From positions 5,330,501 through 5,394,500 of the forward strand of contig JAZARR010000078.1 of the NCBI GenBank assembly GCA_037389465.1: a stretch of 64,000 nt of DNA, given 5' to 3'. The translations under genes and the position numbers were made by a program. Position 1 is the first letter of the stretch. Every line of letters begins with the position of its first letter. Below, in pieces: positions 27,071 through 40,458 of this stretch. This stretch comes from Baylisascaris procyonis (lineage: Eukaryota; Nematoda; Chromadorea; Rhabditida; Ascarididae). Under the pieces are notes generated by a model. It ran no database searches. It worked only from the letters and a program-made list of their open reading frames with translations, and had not been told where the DNA came from.

Positions 27071-27139
27071 TTGCCAATATGAGCTCTAGCAAAAGTGCTT
27101 TATGAACGGTCTTTTTTAGCCACTACGTAATCAAGAGTA

Positions 27140-27424
27140 TCAAATCTGTGTTAAAATTGAGCTGCCTTCAAGTTCAACGCAAATTGCATAGTACATACCG
27201 TACAAATCAGTTAACGCAAAACCTCGAATACGACAAATTTCCGCTAATGATTCCTCCTGCTTCCTTCGTATCAAACCTTTCCAAAAAATATCTCCAACGG
27301 CGTATGCCAATTTCAGGTCATTTTGGCCATTGAATTTATGACGCCTATTGCTAAGAGTAACGTTAGCGGCGAAAGAACGAAGAGAAGTAGAACTATGAGT
27401 GGAGCGAGAAGCTTTCAGCTTCAT
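27140..27424 (-). other. Candidate first exon, up to 94 codons; unassigned
   Basis: An ATG-started minus-strand frame with a Ser/Arg-rich start and a protein-like middle (KLAYAVGDIFWKGLIRRKQ, then EESLAEICRIRGFALTDLYG). A good donor (G|GTATGT) occurs after LTDLY, so the coding part would end there in phase 1. The GC-richer patch just upstream of the ATG (27425..27660) could be a promoter. I recognise no family and found no downstream partner exon. Confidence 0.22.
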
Positions 27425-29778
27425 TCAGCGAGCGCACAGTAGCATCGGTGACTCAACGAGCTCGCTTATGCAAACACATCCAATAGCTAGCTAACTGGGC
27501 AGCGTGGCCAACGCGACGTTCAGCAAATATTGAAGCGCAGCGCTCGAGCAGCTTCCGATAGCGAGTACTGAAGAAGCACCTTTCACTCAATTGTTCTATC
27601 GTCACACCCTGCTGCGTAGTGCCAACCCCCCACCGTCACCATCCAGCTTAGGTTACATCATGATACACTCCACCTCCTGCTACTCCAGAATATGCGATCA
27701 GCAAGGAATCATACAGTAGTTCACAGCATCCAGCACTCGAGGACTTGTTGGAGTTCTCACTCTGACCTCAACTCTACACTTGACCCGAGGCCTGTCTCTC
27801 TAAGGCTGAACGTCATAAGTCAAGCACGATGCCTTAACGGTGCACCGCTGATGCCACAAATAGAAAACACACTTTACCACCAGCGTGCAGATTTTTCATA
27901 AACAGATGATTGCACATTTCGCCAATTACAGCATTAACTTATCGTTTTCGCGACAACCTGATCAAATCCTGACCTTACCTCTCATCTCAATACTTTCAAT
28001 CCGCTTAAAGGCATCTATTCGCTTGCTTCTAATATTTATCCACCCACACTTTCGCAACATAAAATTTTTCAAATAATACAACACTAAGTCACCTCATTCG
28101 CGATACGTCAGTTTATTTCTTCTTCCTTCACTTACTAGAAAGCACAACCGCAGTTTGGATGAAGCAGCAGCCTATGGCAACAATCGACTATTCAGATAGT
28201 AATCCATTTCCTCACTGCTAGTTTTACTGGGTTTTATCATCACTTACTGTAGATTACTTGTAAATATTGCCCAATTTCGAAGCGAATTTCCAGGGAAATT
28301 GTGAAATAGTGACGGTAGTCGATTGCTCTCTTGCGAATATGGCGACGTATTTTTTAAACTATAATAATATCATTGGCTATTGGCTTACATGTAATGGATA
28401 GATGCAATTAAACTCAACACTTTTAAGAAAATACTTATAACTACAGAACATCATATCTCCATCATTATAGGAGTAAACTGATAGAATTCACATTTAGCAG
28501 CAGCGTACAAGAACAGCTATTTTTCGAAAGGAGTACGTTTGAGAGGGTGAGAGCTTTTAAAAGAGGAAATGTAGCACATGGCCAATTAGAGCAGCAAACT
28601 AAAAGACCTTACCTTAACGTTTTTTGTACAATCAGGTTACAAATTACATCAAGGTGTACTAAGCCTGCGCTTATGTATGCAAGTATATCTCCTGTTCATT
28701 AATTTCAAATAAAAGACCAAAGAAGCTAAAGGTACGGAAACTGATGGGTACGAACGACGCCGTTGCATTAACTTTCAAGTCTGTCTATCAACATTGAGAG
28801 CATTTGAATACTCTTAACAGAAATAAATATTTGCATATGGGAAGCGAGATTACAATCTGCCTGGTTGTGGAACGGAGAAAAGTGAATTCTTTACAGAAGA
28901 TTTTTAGGTTTTATCATCTGCTGGCAACTTATGAAATTGAATGGTCAGATGAGCAAAACTGCAAAAGAGCGAATTCCACATTCAATGGTTTTGACGTCGG
29001 TTTTATCGCACAATGGGAACAACTTTGGTGAAACGACGAAATAGAGACAACACCACTATGAAATGCATACAATATGTGTCTATACTTTTGAGATAACATA
29101 GTTAAAGGAAAAATTTCATGAACACATTTCTGAGTTCAAATAATTAACATAGAAACTTAACATGGCCAATGACGTCGCCGAAAAAGCCTCACAGCAAAGA
29201 CCTTACTTGTTTCTGCTTTCACTGCCATAGAGATATGCACTAGAGATGTTGTGGCTGATCATTAACTGTGAGGTATTTGCGCCATATGATCTTCCGTGGG
29301 TTTAGTCCCAGAGATCCACACACTGGGAGAAATAAGTAGGAATAGCAAAGTCCTTTACGTTAGTTCAGCAAACGCGATCGACCGTCCAGGCCATTTGCGC
29401 CGCGAGGAATGTGCGCTGTGATGCTCTTGCATTACAGGGCACATTTTGCAGCGAAGGCAATTCCGACAAATTACAGATCACTCACATGAAACAATGATAG
29501 GAAATAACACACAAAACAGCGCTTATGCCAATCAAGTAAGCTGTAAATCAGTGCAAATAAGTCATATGACGCTGGTATTCATCATTTTATTTCATCTCTT
29601 CGCATCATCACCCGTGCCACTGGAAAGTTACGTCATAGGACTTCGCGCCAACCGAAGCAACGCGGCGCAAATGTCTTATGTCGCAATGTGCCCCGCGCGA
29701 AAGCTGCTGAGCAGGAAACACCTCATGACTTTGGCGCATCGTAAAAAGTTACCAGGCTTCTGATTCGATTCTTGTACA

Positions 29779-29803
29779 ATGAATGAATAAATGAATGAAT
29801 GAA

Positions 29804-29855
<52 letters not shown>
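29779..29855. repeat. Compound microsatellite (GAAT)n-(AT)n
   Basis: About seven imperfect ATGA/GAAT units (29779..29808) run directly into about 24 AT units (29807..29855). Confidence 0.97.
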
Positions 29856-29861
<6 letters not shown>

Positions 29862-32800
29862 ACATTCTTCCTCAGTTGTATGGACGATTAGATGATTACT
29901 TTAAGAAACAATAAACTACAAATATATCTTTTAATAATAATACTTCGTGCGAGTACCGTCAAGGTTCCAGATGGCTGAAACCAGTGTGCTGTATGGAAGC
30001 GATTTTTGCTATGGAGGAGGGGAATACCTTCATGGAACAAATCATGATGAAAGGTTTACTCTGGAAACGAACAAACTTATACAGCCTTCATCAGAAATAA
30101 CTAAGGGATGGAGTGCAAAAATAAAACGCAAATAAAATAAACCTATAGAGAGGACAACGGATTCAATGAAAATATACACGTAGCGAATATTCCACATACA
30201 CACTAAATGAAGGACGTTCTAAGAAAAAGGGATCGTCAATGAGCAGAAAATCTAAAGGAAGACTGTTGAACTTTCTTTTGAATGATGCAATGCCTATGAT
30301 ACCCATAATTTCAGGCGGAAGCGATTTCTCCATTAGACAAAGAATTTTCAGCCATTATGTGCGGCCTCAGTTTGTGCGATTTGTGTGGGTGGCGACTTTA
30401 ACTTTATGAGAATGAAAAGTACTTAGACGGATGAATATGAATGAAGCCGAATAAAATCTTATACCACATGTAGAGGTTAAAAGTTGTTCTACATAACTCA
30501 TAGAATCAAGAAGCATTGCTTAAAGTTACTAGCAAGTTTGCATCGTTTAAAAGCAATTCTAGGAAAAACCAGTGAGCTTTTTCGATTTTGGAGATATTAT
30601 GCTTGGGAGTAGAATGCCAGGTCACAGTTGTTGTTGTTGTATATTCAGAAGAGCGTTATGAGTCGGATTGGGAGACAAGAAATCAAAGCGAGCAGAAGAC
30701 GTGAAGATATAGGGCAGGTGGTCTTTGGACCCAGGACAGCGCAATCGGGAAGCGGTGAGCGCGGCGAGAGGCTGATGAAAACTCAAGGGAACAGAGGTAG
30801 GGACGTCTTCCTGTCCGAGGGCCATCCGAATGGAAAAGGATTTCGATGAAACGGCCGGGAAAAAATCTAGGAATGATTCTCGGAGAGAAACTAAAATATA
30901 AACAGCAAATTTTACACACTATAAACACAAGGTTTCTGTAATAAGCATATTGAAGCACATAAACTTTTACACTAGGTTATCCTACGAGAATTTCGTAAAA
31001 GGCATTTAATCCTGGAATGTTGCCAAGGCGCGCTATCCCACGACTAATAACAAGGCAGAATGTTGCGACACCTCTATCCTCTCTAAGGGTTTTCAAAAAT
31101 TGTGCATAACGGCTAACCATTACAGCGGATGTCCTTATCTATGTGCTCTTGCAAAAAAATTTTTGCCTTTGATCGCATCAAATTGTTGAGAAAAAAGAAG
31201 AAGTTAAGATATAATTTCAACCTACTTTTTCGCTTTTCTTTTTCGTTAACAAGCCTTAAAGAACAGTGGGGTGGCAAGTCGAGTGACTTAGATGGGATAT
31301 CTTGTTATAGGAGAAATAATTAAAAGGGCAAATTCAAAACAAACTTGACTAAGGAATAATGATCCTATTGAAAATCTGATGCATTAAAATATATGTTGAA
31401 ATATTCACTCAAATTTCGCCAAAAACAATTTTGACTGTAAAAAAGAGAATGTAGGAGAAAAATTGAGAATATGGAAAAATGCCAATAATGTGAACATTTG
31501 TCAGCAATGGAAAAAATCACGCAACGTTTACTTAAGTATGAAAAAAAAAACATCGACAGATCGTACTGGGTGCAAGAATGAATAAATGAGCAGCGTGACA
31601 TGGTGGGCACACCAATTAATGGTCATCCTGTCCCAATGAAGTAAGTCCGATGTCCCTCGCCTCCCCTTCCCCTTAAAAAAATATCAGTCATGACTGAAAA
31701 CAGTTTCATGAAATATTTAAAAGTGCTGAAAAGTTTTAACACTCTGATTCGTCAGTCAAGTCGGAGAGATGACAGCAAATTTTCGAAATTTTAAGGTGGT
31801 TCTCAAACATGCGTGGCAAAGTTAACAGTAGGTTATCTAAAAAAAAGTATATTATAGACTCACACATTTTGACGAAATATGCTTGCCATAATTCTAGCTT
31901 TTTAAAATTATGCCAAATATGGCCGCAAACATGCTAAATTATCGGTTTTAGCAAACTCTCATCGAATATGAGTGCCGCAAATTCTAGTGAAAAACAAGTC
32001 TCTACAACTTTTGGACAATAACAGTTTTTGAGTGATCCTACCCCAATAGCAATTCCCGTGAAAGTTCTTAGAAATTAGGAGGGGAAGGAGTAAAGGTGGG
32101 CGGAGCGGAGAGATGAATATCGGGATGGGGTGACAAACCTCATAATTTAGACGAGCTGTTTTATCAAAAACTCATTTCAGCAATATGAGGGATAAGTAAT
32201 TAAGTGCTTTGCAAGCATTGTGCACACTTCCGAGAGATGAAACACGCAGCGGGATTCACTTTGAAGAAGTGACCGTCAGGTATTCTTTTTTAAAACTCTC
32301 TCAAATTGCTTATTCATTTTCACACCTAACAGCTTTTTTAATGCAGCACTAATATACTTTACAAAATTCGTGTTTATTTACCTGTTCTAATCTCGTAATT
32401 CATTACTCGGCTATGCATCAGTAGACCACTTTAATTCATTACCTATTCTTATTTCGAATAGTGAAGATCCCGCTTATATAATCTTTACCTGCTTCCACCT
32501 ATTTATTTAAATGACTAGTCATTAAAATATTCCAATATTTGCGCATAGGTGTTAGTAATCGCTATTCTGTAAAACTTGAAATAACTGATGCAGACGGAGG
32601 AATGAACGAGAACGCGGGTGAATGAGAAAAACAAGGCAGGACAGGTGGAAGTGGGGGCGAAACATGGCTGCGTAACTTTCTCGAGAGCACAACGCGCGAT
32701 TCGTTTCTTAATTAGTTTTGCGCCCGCTCACTAAGGTGCACAGTTAAAGTGAATTTCGAGCAAGATCATGCGAGCAGTGCTGCCAACCTCTGCTTTTCGA

Positions 32801-33608
32801 TCTAACGAACCTTTTTCATTTCCTAGAAGCAAACCGAAGGCACTAAACGATATACTGAATTCTTTATATTTTCCACCCCGAATCTGTGAATTTCGGAAAG
32901 GAGCGCCGAAAAACTCAAATTCAGAGGTCGAACAGTTACGGCTCCCTTACGTAATACCGTCATCAACTATATCTTTCGTTTTTGAATGATGATATTAACC
33001 AGGTATTCAAAAAAGGAACCACCAATCTTGGAGCAGTGTGGTGTAATGAATAGAACCAATTTTGACCTTTCAATTTCAGGGTTCCCCTTCCCCCTTCCTC
33101 TGTCAGCAAGCCTTCTGAAAGTTCTACATGACGAGGTACAAGTGGCACAAACTGCTGTTGACTGATACAAGTGAGTGAAGGAAGGACTGTAGATTATTTC
33201 TTCTAGCAAACAAAACACAGCGTATTTACAAAGTATTGCTACATTTGCAATGAGGCATCCATTGACTCATCCAGTATGTGCTTGGATACCTGATTTTACC
33301 GACGTCACATGCTAGTTGACAGCGATCAGAGAAGCAGGGGTTCAGTGGGGAAGGCGACTAGCGAATGTGACGTCAAGGCAACCAAAGACCCTTGCAAAAG
33401 GACAAGCCTGTGAATGCCAACTAGCTAACACACTCAATGACTCATTTAATTCACTACCACACTGCTGGTTTTCAGCTGCTCTATTAGCTAAAGAAAGTTC
33501 AGGCTCGCCTGAATTTCGCAACAGTCATTAAATGCTAAGCCGCACTTCAAATTTCATAATTAAGACTCGATAAAAATTTAAACAAATTCCAATCGACTCT
33601 TCTATTGA

Positions 33609-33610
<2 letters not shown>

Positions 33611-33704
<94 letters not shown>
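33611..33704. repeat. (AT)n microsatellite, about 47 units
   Basis: Uninterrupted AT dinucleotides, the longest such array in the window. Predicted Tyr-Ile proteins over it on the minus strand are artefacts. Confidence 0.98.
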
Positions 33705-33707
<3 letters not shown>

Positions 33708-36700
33708 CATGAAATGCTCATACAGCATTTTCTAACAGGATCAAGATAGTTATAAATCATGGTGGGACGTGTGCAGATACGATGCGAAGCGTGGTACTTT
33801 TCTGTAGTGAAAAGAGCGCTTACGTGCATTTCACTAATAATCACTCAAAACTGAATTTAAAAAGTTCTGATATTCTGAACAAAGATCGACGATCGACTCT
33901 GAACGAAGACCAGTGATCTTTAAGATCGGATATGACTTTTGGTTTCCTCAGAATTCGATATTAATTCAGTAAAGGTTCCTACTATAACGGAATTCGTGCA
34001 TAGTATGGCCAGTTGAATATTTGTTTTGGCAACAATATGTATAATGAGGTGGAGAGATGAGAAGAAGAGATCAATATGCTGATAAATCATTTTGAGCGCT
34101 CATTAATTATGGCTGCGCAAACAGAGTGATCAACGAACAACACAGAACAGATAACGCGACCTGCCCTCTGCTAACTCTGTCATCCCTACCGAGCCCATTT
34201 CTATTACTGTGTTTGTTTACACAAAGTTCGTACTCAAATCCAAGTTCAGGTTATAAACCAAAACATACAGATGCAATTCATGTGCCTCATTCGAAAGAAG
34301 AGGGTGGAAAACGTTTATAAAGACCGTTCGCACCGAATGCGGCGGCCCATTATTCTCATACAACAGTCGATTCTAAAAATGACAGAAGGATTTCTTTCAA
34401 TCAATACACTCTACCTTCTTATTTCGGGTAAAATCTCTGGGGCTTTAGATCTTACCAGTAAAGGTAAGGTTCGAATGCAAATAGAAGGCTACAATTCTGT
34501 AGTTAGCAACTAAAATGGAAAGCGTATATAGAATATTCGCTTAGATGAAATGCCGTTTCTGGGGAGTTAAAGCAGTTCTCATACACTCATACATCATCAG
34601 GCAGTCGTCTCCAAGTTCCATTGAAATATCTCTGATTTGATCGTTCTTTTCGCCGAAAAGCTATTTTTAGACCATCCAAAAAATAATCTTTCGGTAAACG
34701 GTTTAAACAATATTGGATCAAATGGACCCCTTCTCTCATAAGAATTCTAATTCTTACTCGAATAAAACCACTCTAAAATTTTAGAGGAAATGGGGTAGAC
34801 CTCATCTCAAACATTATAGCTCCAGCATTCTATCCGATGCAGTGCGGTCGTTTGTTTTGTTGGCTCAATGCATAGTACCAAAAATATTTCCAATCAATGA
34901 ACAATAAGAGGATGAAGGTGGTATCACTTCTCAACAACTATTAAATCATAGTGTAGAACGCGTTGCACGAGGGTATAAGCTCAGCACGATGTTCAAATTA
35001 CACAGACAACGACTAGAACACGTGATAGAGATAATGAGATCCGTTCATACCAGAAGGATGAGAATAATTCTACGCCTAAATACTATAATATCTGATTAAG
35101 TTAACAAACCAAACACTGGCCTCTTTGCGAGTGGGAACATCGCACTTCCTCATAAACATCACCGTTTTTGACGATGTCATCACTAGGAAACGTCATACCT
35201 CTCTGAAGATTGCTTTCCCTACTAGCTAACTTATGGTGCCATCTTATTTCTTTTTCTCCTGACGCGATTTCATTGAAAAAAATATTGAAACGTCGAGGCA
35301 AAAGTTCAAGAATTGGGCAAAAAGGACATGCCAAAAAAAATTGAAAAGCAATTCTTACCCTTAAATGAGGATAGTGGCTAAGATAAAACTAGACGAAAGC
35401 AAGGCTAGTAGTGAGATGTTGGAAGTAACACTCTTCCGCTGACAAGCTGCTCAACTCAGCATTAAGCTTCCTAAACGCATTGGTGCACACGAGTGGTTTC
35501 AATTCACAATTAACCGCACGGCGGCGTATTGCTATCAGCCGTCAATAGCCAAAAGTGAGAATAAATGTAACAAATACTACTAGACTACGGTGGAAAAACA
35601 TTTGAAAATACCGCTTATGAAATAGAACTGCATTTAAAAAAGAAAAAAATAATAAACAAACATAAGGAAATGGTGTGAAGCGGACTTTGGCGTAATCACA
35701 ATTAATTCTACCGTTTTCCGGCCTGAAGCTGCCAAAAAGGCAAGAACCCTCTAAGTATTTTCCAGTAAATCTAATCAATCTCTTTCATTCTGCTTAGTAT
35801 AATGCCACATTAATCGCAAAATACTTAGTAAAATCCCATGCAGATACCCGAAACCCGTAGCACTGTCACTGTGTAGTGGTATGCCCAAAAAAGATACACA
35901 ACAAACCTTGAGGAAGTCAGGGAGAAAGCAATGTAAACCGTGGAGGGTGTCCCATAGTTTTGTGTTATATAAAAGGCGCAGCTCGTACCCACAAGGCTCA
36001 ATTTGATTTAATGAAACATTTACGCACCTCAAAACGCGTATATTGTCTCGTGCTGCAAAAATTCGCGCTGTGCAAACAACACCATACGTGCACACATATC
36101 GACAAATGAACGAACCTTCATCAATCAGAGGATGAGCCGCCGTGTCGCCATTCACTTCCTTCTAGTCCAAGACTTGTTGCATTTGCATACAGTCTACCGT
36201 AAACCTGCAAATAAAACCTCAGGGAATAATTAATGACACAAAAATTTTAAAGCGATTTAATTGAACGTGGGCGATTTTTCATGATCAATCCAAGTGCTAC
36301 AGTACAACATAAGAATGCAGTGGTGACCCACCAGTGCAATATAATGCGATATGCACGGTGTATTATCATGCTATGTTCTTCCACGTTTACTTGTGGCGTT
36401 TTTTATATTTCCACGGGAAGATAAACTAAGCGAGGGGAGGGGGGAGGTGGGGGAGGAATAATCCAAACTGCCCAGTAGATTAATTCTGCCACTAAAATTT
36501 AACATCCCACCTTCAACTACTGAAAAACCAATTTTGGCATAAAGTAACTAGAAATAGCTTTTGCCAATAATAACGGCTCTCAAACGACAATAAACTTGCT
36601 CAGCTTAAGCAGACAAAGTAATTAATGAGAAACCTTTATTCAGGCTCAATTTAATTCAAAACGTTAATTGGTTGAGTGAATGCCCTCTCGCCTCAGCAAT

Positions 36701-39700
36701 ATTTTTGTAAGTCCTACTCGTTAGCATTACTTGTTGAGATGAGCAATGCTATCCTTGAAATCCTTGAAGAAGTTAGCTGGATTCGATTTCCAGTTCAGAC
36801 GCCTATAAAGCCAGCCGAAGTTTGACTAGCAGTTGAAATGAGCGTTGTAAGACGATAAGGCCTCAGCTCTCAGCTTAACTTTAACACCACTTGTGCTTTC
36901 CTCCTTCAGACGTCTTTTCCCTTACTGATCCATGCATTCAGGATTACATGACAACTCTCCCCTTAGAGGTGATTACATATAACAGAAAACGTGCTAAAAT
37001 GTTGAATGATTTGAAAAAGTTAAGCGTATCTTTAAAAGAGAGCCGAACTCCAAGTATAAAAATAAGAGTAAACCTTTTGTTAGTGATTACTAAAGGCGCA
37101 ATTTCGTAGTACACGAATTTAGATAATTTTCTCACGCAAACAGTCAATGCTGATTGTGCAATGCTCCATCCCGCCGTTACGCTTGAACACTGCACAATCC
37201 GAGCAAAGCGAGTTAAGCAAGTGGGAAAACAAGACAAACCCCCTTCAACGCTCAACGAAGACAACATGCGCAGTGGTTCTCATACTCCCTGGCACTTCCT
37301 TTACGTACTCCTAGAGTGGACCCATTCAGCAGCAGCTCCTCTCTTATCTGGAGTTGCCAAGTTGGTGGAAATATTCAGTCTAGTTTAGCGTGGAGAATGG
37401 CAAAGGGACGGAGGGAAATGAATCGAAACAAACAGCCAAATTTGGAATATGAGAAGCATCTGGAAAAAAACGTTTCTAGATTCCACCTAAAAAGAAAGAA
37501 AAAATCCTCACCAAAACTTTGTTAATACTTTTCAAAGAATCGTATCAATTAATCTCACTGTTCAAGTTGTTTGAGCGCCAAATAACTTTGCAGTGGTATG
37601 TTTTGAAGGTTCCTGAAACCAAAGTGCCATTTTTGAGAAGCAGGTGAGTGCGATCCCGAGGATATGCTCCTCCCTCACTTCACCTCCCAGATTTCAGCCC
37701 AAAAATGCTCAAATCAGTCCAAAGTCTCTGACGCAAGCGTTTGCACCTTGTTGGTTCTATAAGTGTAATTTTCAAAAGTCACCAATTTTAATCATGTTCG
37801 TCCCTCCACACTTCAATGAAAGAGAAGAGGTTGGCACGATAAAAGAGGGGAGATGCTTCTTCAAAGTGCATTCTGTGGTCCCGAACTTTCGAAAAATCTC
37901 TTTGAGAGGCCTACACCTGCAGCTGGCGTCTGGAACTTCATTACAGTGCGTAATACTCGCACTTCTAAATCCGCAAACCAAAGCGATGAGGCAACACTAA
38001 TGCTGGATCGATGTCGAGGCCTTCTGAAGCGGTTTTCTAATCGTGCGGTTAAAAAATTGAAAATTTAAAAACGAACGCAAAAAGCTACAGCAAAATCTGC
38101 TTAGAGGCTTTTCCCATGACAAAAAAAAGACATTTAATATAAAGTGAACGATGAGAAAACACATTAATAAAAATATTTCTGTTCATTCAGTGCTTTGGGA
38201 GATTTACTGAATAATTTTGGAAGAGGAAAATGTGGCAAAAATGTGGAAAAGAGACGACGGGGATGCCAAAAACAGAATGAGAGAGAAAATCAGTGATTTT
38301 GCCTGCTCCCACAAAAATAGCAATTATAAACAACCATCCAGCAATCAATCGCAAACCTCAAGAATTTTTACTATCATGTTACAAGTAAGGCTGTACTTTG
38401 GGTATCAGGCAAAGTGCAACACAAGAGAATGGGAAAACTTTGGTACTACCGACATTGCCAAATTGTCTGATCGGTTTTCTAACCATCAAGAAACAACAGT
38501 AAACTAAACTAAGACGACGAACATTTATAAATTGTTTGATCGGCTCATGAAATAAAAAACCTTATCCACTTGGCTTTATTATCTTCATGTGCCACATGAT
38601 GCGAGAACTACCGCTTCATGCACTTTTTTGAAACGCCATAGTGCTGCACTAATAAGTTTGCAATTTAAGAACACGCCTAGCACTAACTAATTCTATTCGA
38701 GAGATGCACGCGCCGTTGAATCGTTTTCTGAAAATTGCGGGGTTAGCATGCGGCAATTCATTCAAAAGAACGCGTGATAATCGCGTATAGCCGAGCGCTT
38801 TGTTCGCCACTTTCTTCGGCACGCATCCTCGCAATTGGAAACCCATAATCTGCGCCTTAAACTAAGCTCTAATCGCGCTATTCGAGAAAAAAATGTTGTT
38901 GGAATGTAGCGGAAGGAAGCGCTTTGAATGCGCATCGAAAACATGTCACCTAAAATTGTTGAAGCGTTCACCTCACAATAAGCACGCGTAAACTGCTTTG
39001 CTAGTTATCGATGCAAATTTCTGAATGCACATTCATGTGACTTAATATCGCATAATCTAAGCATCACGAGAATTCATTTGAGGGGAGACAACTGTGTGGA
39101 ATTATCACCACATCAGAGGAAGATTGTATTGTGCATAGCTGAACGAGAATGATTGCTACTCATCCAGGCAGAGAGTCAGTGAACAACAAAACGGCTATTT
39201 CCCTATTAAATAAAGAAAAAAATCTAATTGCCTTATACTTCATGCCGTTATATGGCTCTTAAATGCCAAATGATCTACACTTCAAGATTTCCTTTTCCTC
39301 TCCCCTCGTCCCCCTGACAAAATCTTTCGCCAATTAAATAATCCATGGAAACTCATAGCCGATGGATGTCCTAGCCAACATATTCGAGGTAAATATTGAT
39401 GTAATGCATCTTAAGAGTACGACACTGTTGCCGTTATAAGGCGGAGGAAGGCATGACCAAAATATGAATATTTCAAAACGAAACATTCTAGAAGGCAAAA
39501 CCCTCATAAAGGCAACAACTTAAGCACCAGATGATATAGTTTCTTCGTCAGATAAATCATTTTTGCCCGATGAATTCGATCGGAGTTAAAAAATTTTCCT
39601 CATCGGATAATAAGCCTCGCCGGATTTAATCGAAATATACGGAAAGATAATTTCGGAAACGATTATTACTAACAGGGACCAATCGGAATATTTTATTTGC

Positions 39701-40440
39701 CGATGAATATTCTGTATCAGTGAGTATTTATATGATAAAAGAATTAATGTAATTTTATGACAAAAGAGTTAATTTCAGTGGTGCATAAAATATCGGCATC
39801 TCGGCATTCAGCACTCTTTGCTGTGATGATAATATGTAATCATGAGAAGCAACGATGCATCCTCTCTATCTTTTTCACATTTAATCAATTATTTGCAGGA
39901 GGTTTACAGCTACATTCAGTATAAACCCTTTATTTTCTATTTCAATTTCGAGGGATTAATCTACATGTTCGAAGTGGTGTACACATTTATTGCACCTTGA
40001 TAAATTTGGGAAGCGAAAATAATTCTCATTAAAGTGAAACCTCTCATCAAAATAAACCTCTTCAAAAATAATGCGATGCTGATAAGATCTGGGAATTTTA
40101 TTGGAACATCTAGTGCACACTTTCGCGCCATAGAACAGTGAGCAGTTATTTCCATACATAAATATGCAGCCAAATATGCAACAAAAGCTTCGTTAAAGAT
40201 AACTTTGAGAGTAAAAGTTGAGAAATAAATAGAGAAAATGAGAGTAATAAGCAAACACACTCATAATAAACATTTCCGAAAAAGTGGATGGATGGCTGAA
40301 CGAAAATTATGGCGCTCGATGAGGTGTAAGAAGCAGATAAGCGTAGAATCGAGATGTGGTAATATTCAATAGTATTCTATTGATATTTTTGGAAGAATTT
40401 TCAAAGAAGCTTTCTTTTCCAAGAAAAAAAAAAACTTCAT

Positions 40441-40458
40441 CTTGTTGAATTCAACAAG
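40441..40458. repeat. Perfect 18-bp palindrome
   Basis: CTTGTTGAATTCAACAAG reads the same on both strands with no spacer. It could be a dimeric protein-binding site, but no family consensus is recognised. Confidence 0.85.

Larger units (their letters stand above)
16320..27139. other. Non-coding or unassigned stretch
   Basis: No gene is supported. It has purine-rich tracts near 18735..18800 and 21238..21266, a GA run near 19290..19302, and a 10-bp hairpin at 20051..20080. An A13/T10 block lies at 22273..22295, and a 16-bp perfect hairpin at 27031..27070. Two open frames have partly protein-like translations, minus 19937..20290 (117 codons) and plus 21850..22161 (103 codons), but neither shows a domain or convincing splice borders. 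Confidence 0.5.
27425..36155. other. Non-coding or unassigned stretch
   Basis: No gene is supported. It holds two (TA)n arrays (29807..29855 and 33611..33704) and a CpG-rich patch at 30650..30850 that is open on both strands and may be an old repeat. Purine-rich DNA lies near 32080..32130. A 126-codon minus-strand frame at 35775..36155 is one of the longest in the window, but its translation shows no domain. A GTGCGT donor within it would allow only a short first exon. Confidence 0.5.

Noticed and set aside
35935..35975. GGGTGTCCCATAGTTTTGTG, similar to a mariner terminal repeat, with a related GGTGTCCCATTGTTT on the other strand near 3178..3192
   Set aside because: Only a short motif is shared; no partner inverted repeat, TA duplication or transposase remnant was found near either.
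35775..36155. 126-codon minus-strand open frame
   Set aside because: No domain or membrane pattern, and possible donors inside would truncate it; more likely chance openness.
36782..36870. CTATAAAG about 30 nt before a possible leader with ATG and a GTAAGA donor
   Set aside because: The open part would be only three codons and no downstream exon could be tied to it.
37140..37340. Two short minus-strand splice-flanked segments with a plausible 0.1-kb intron between
   Set aside because: Plus strand is equally open (37161..37388), the segments are short, and there is no homology.
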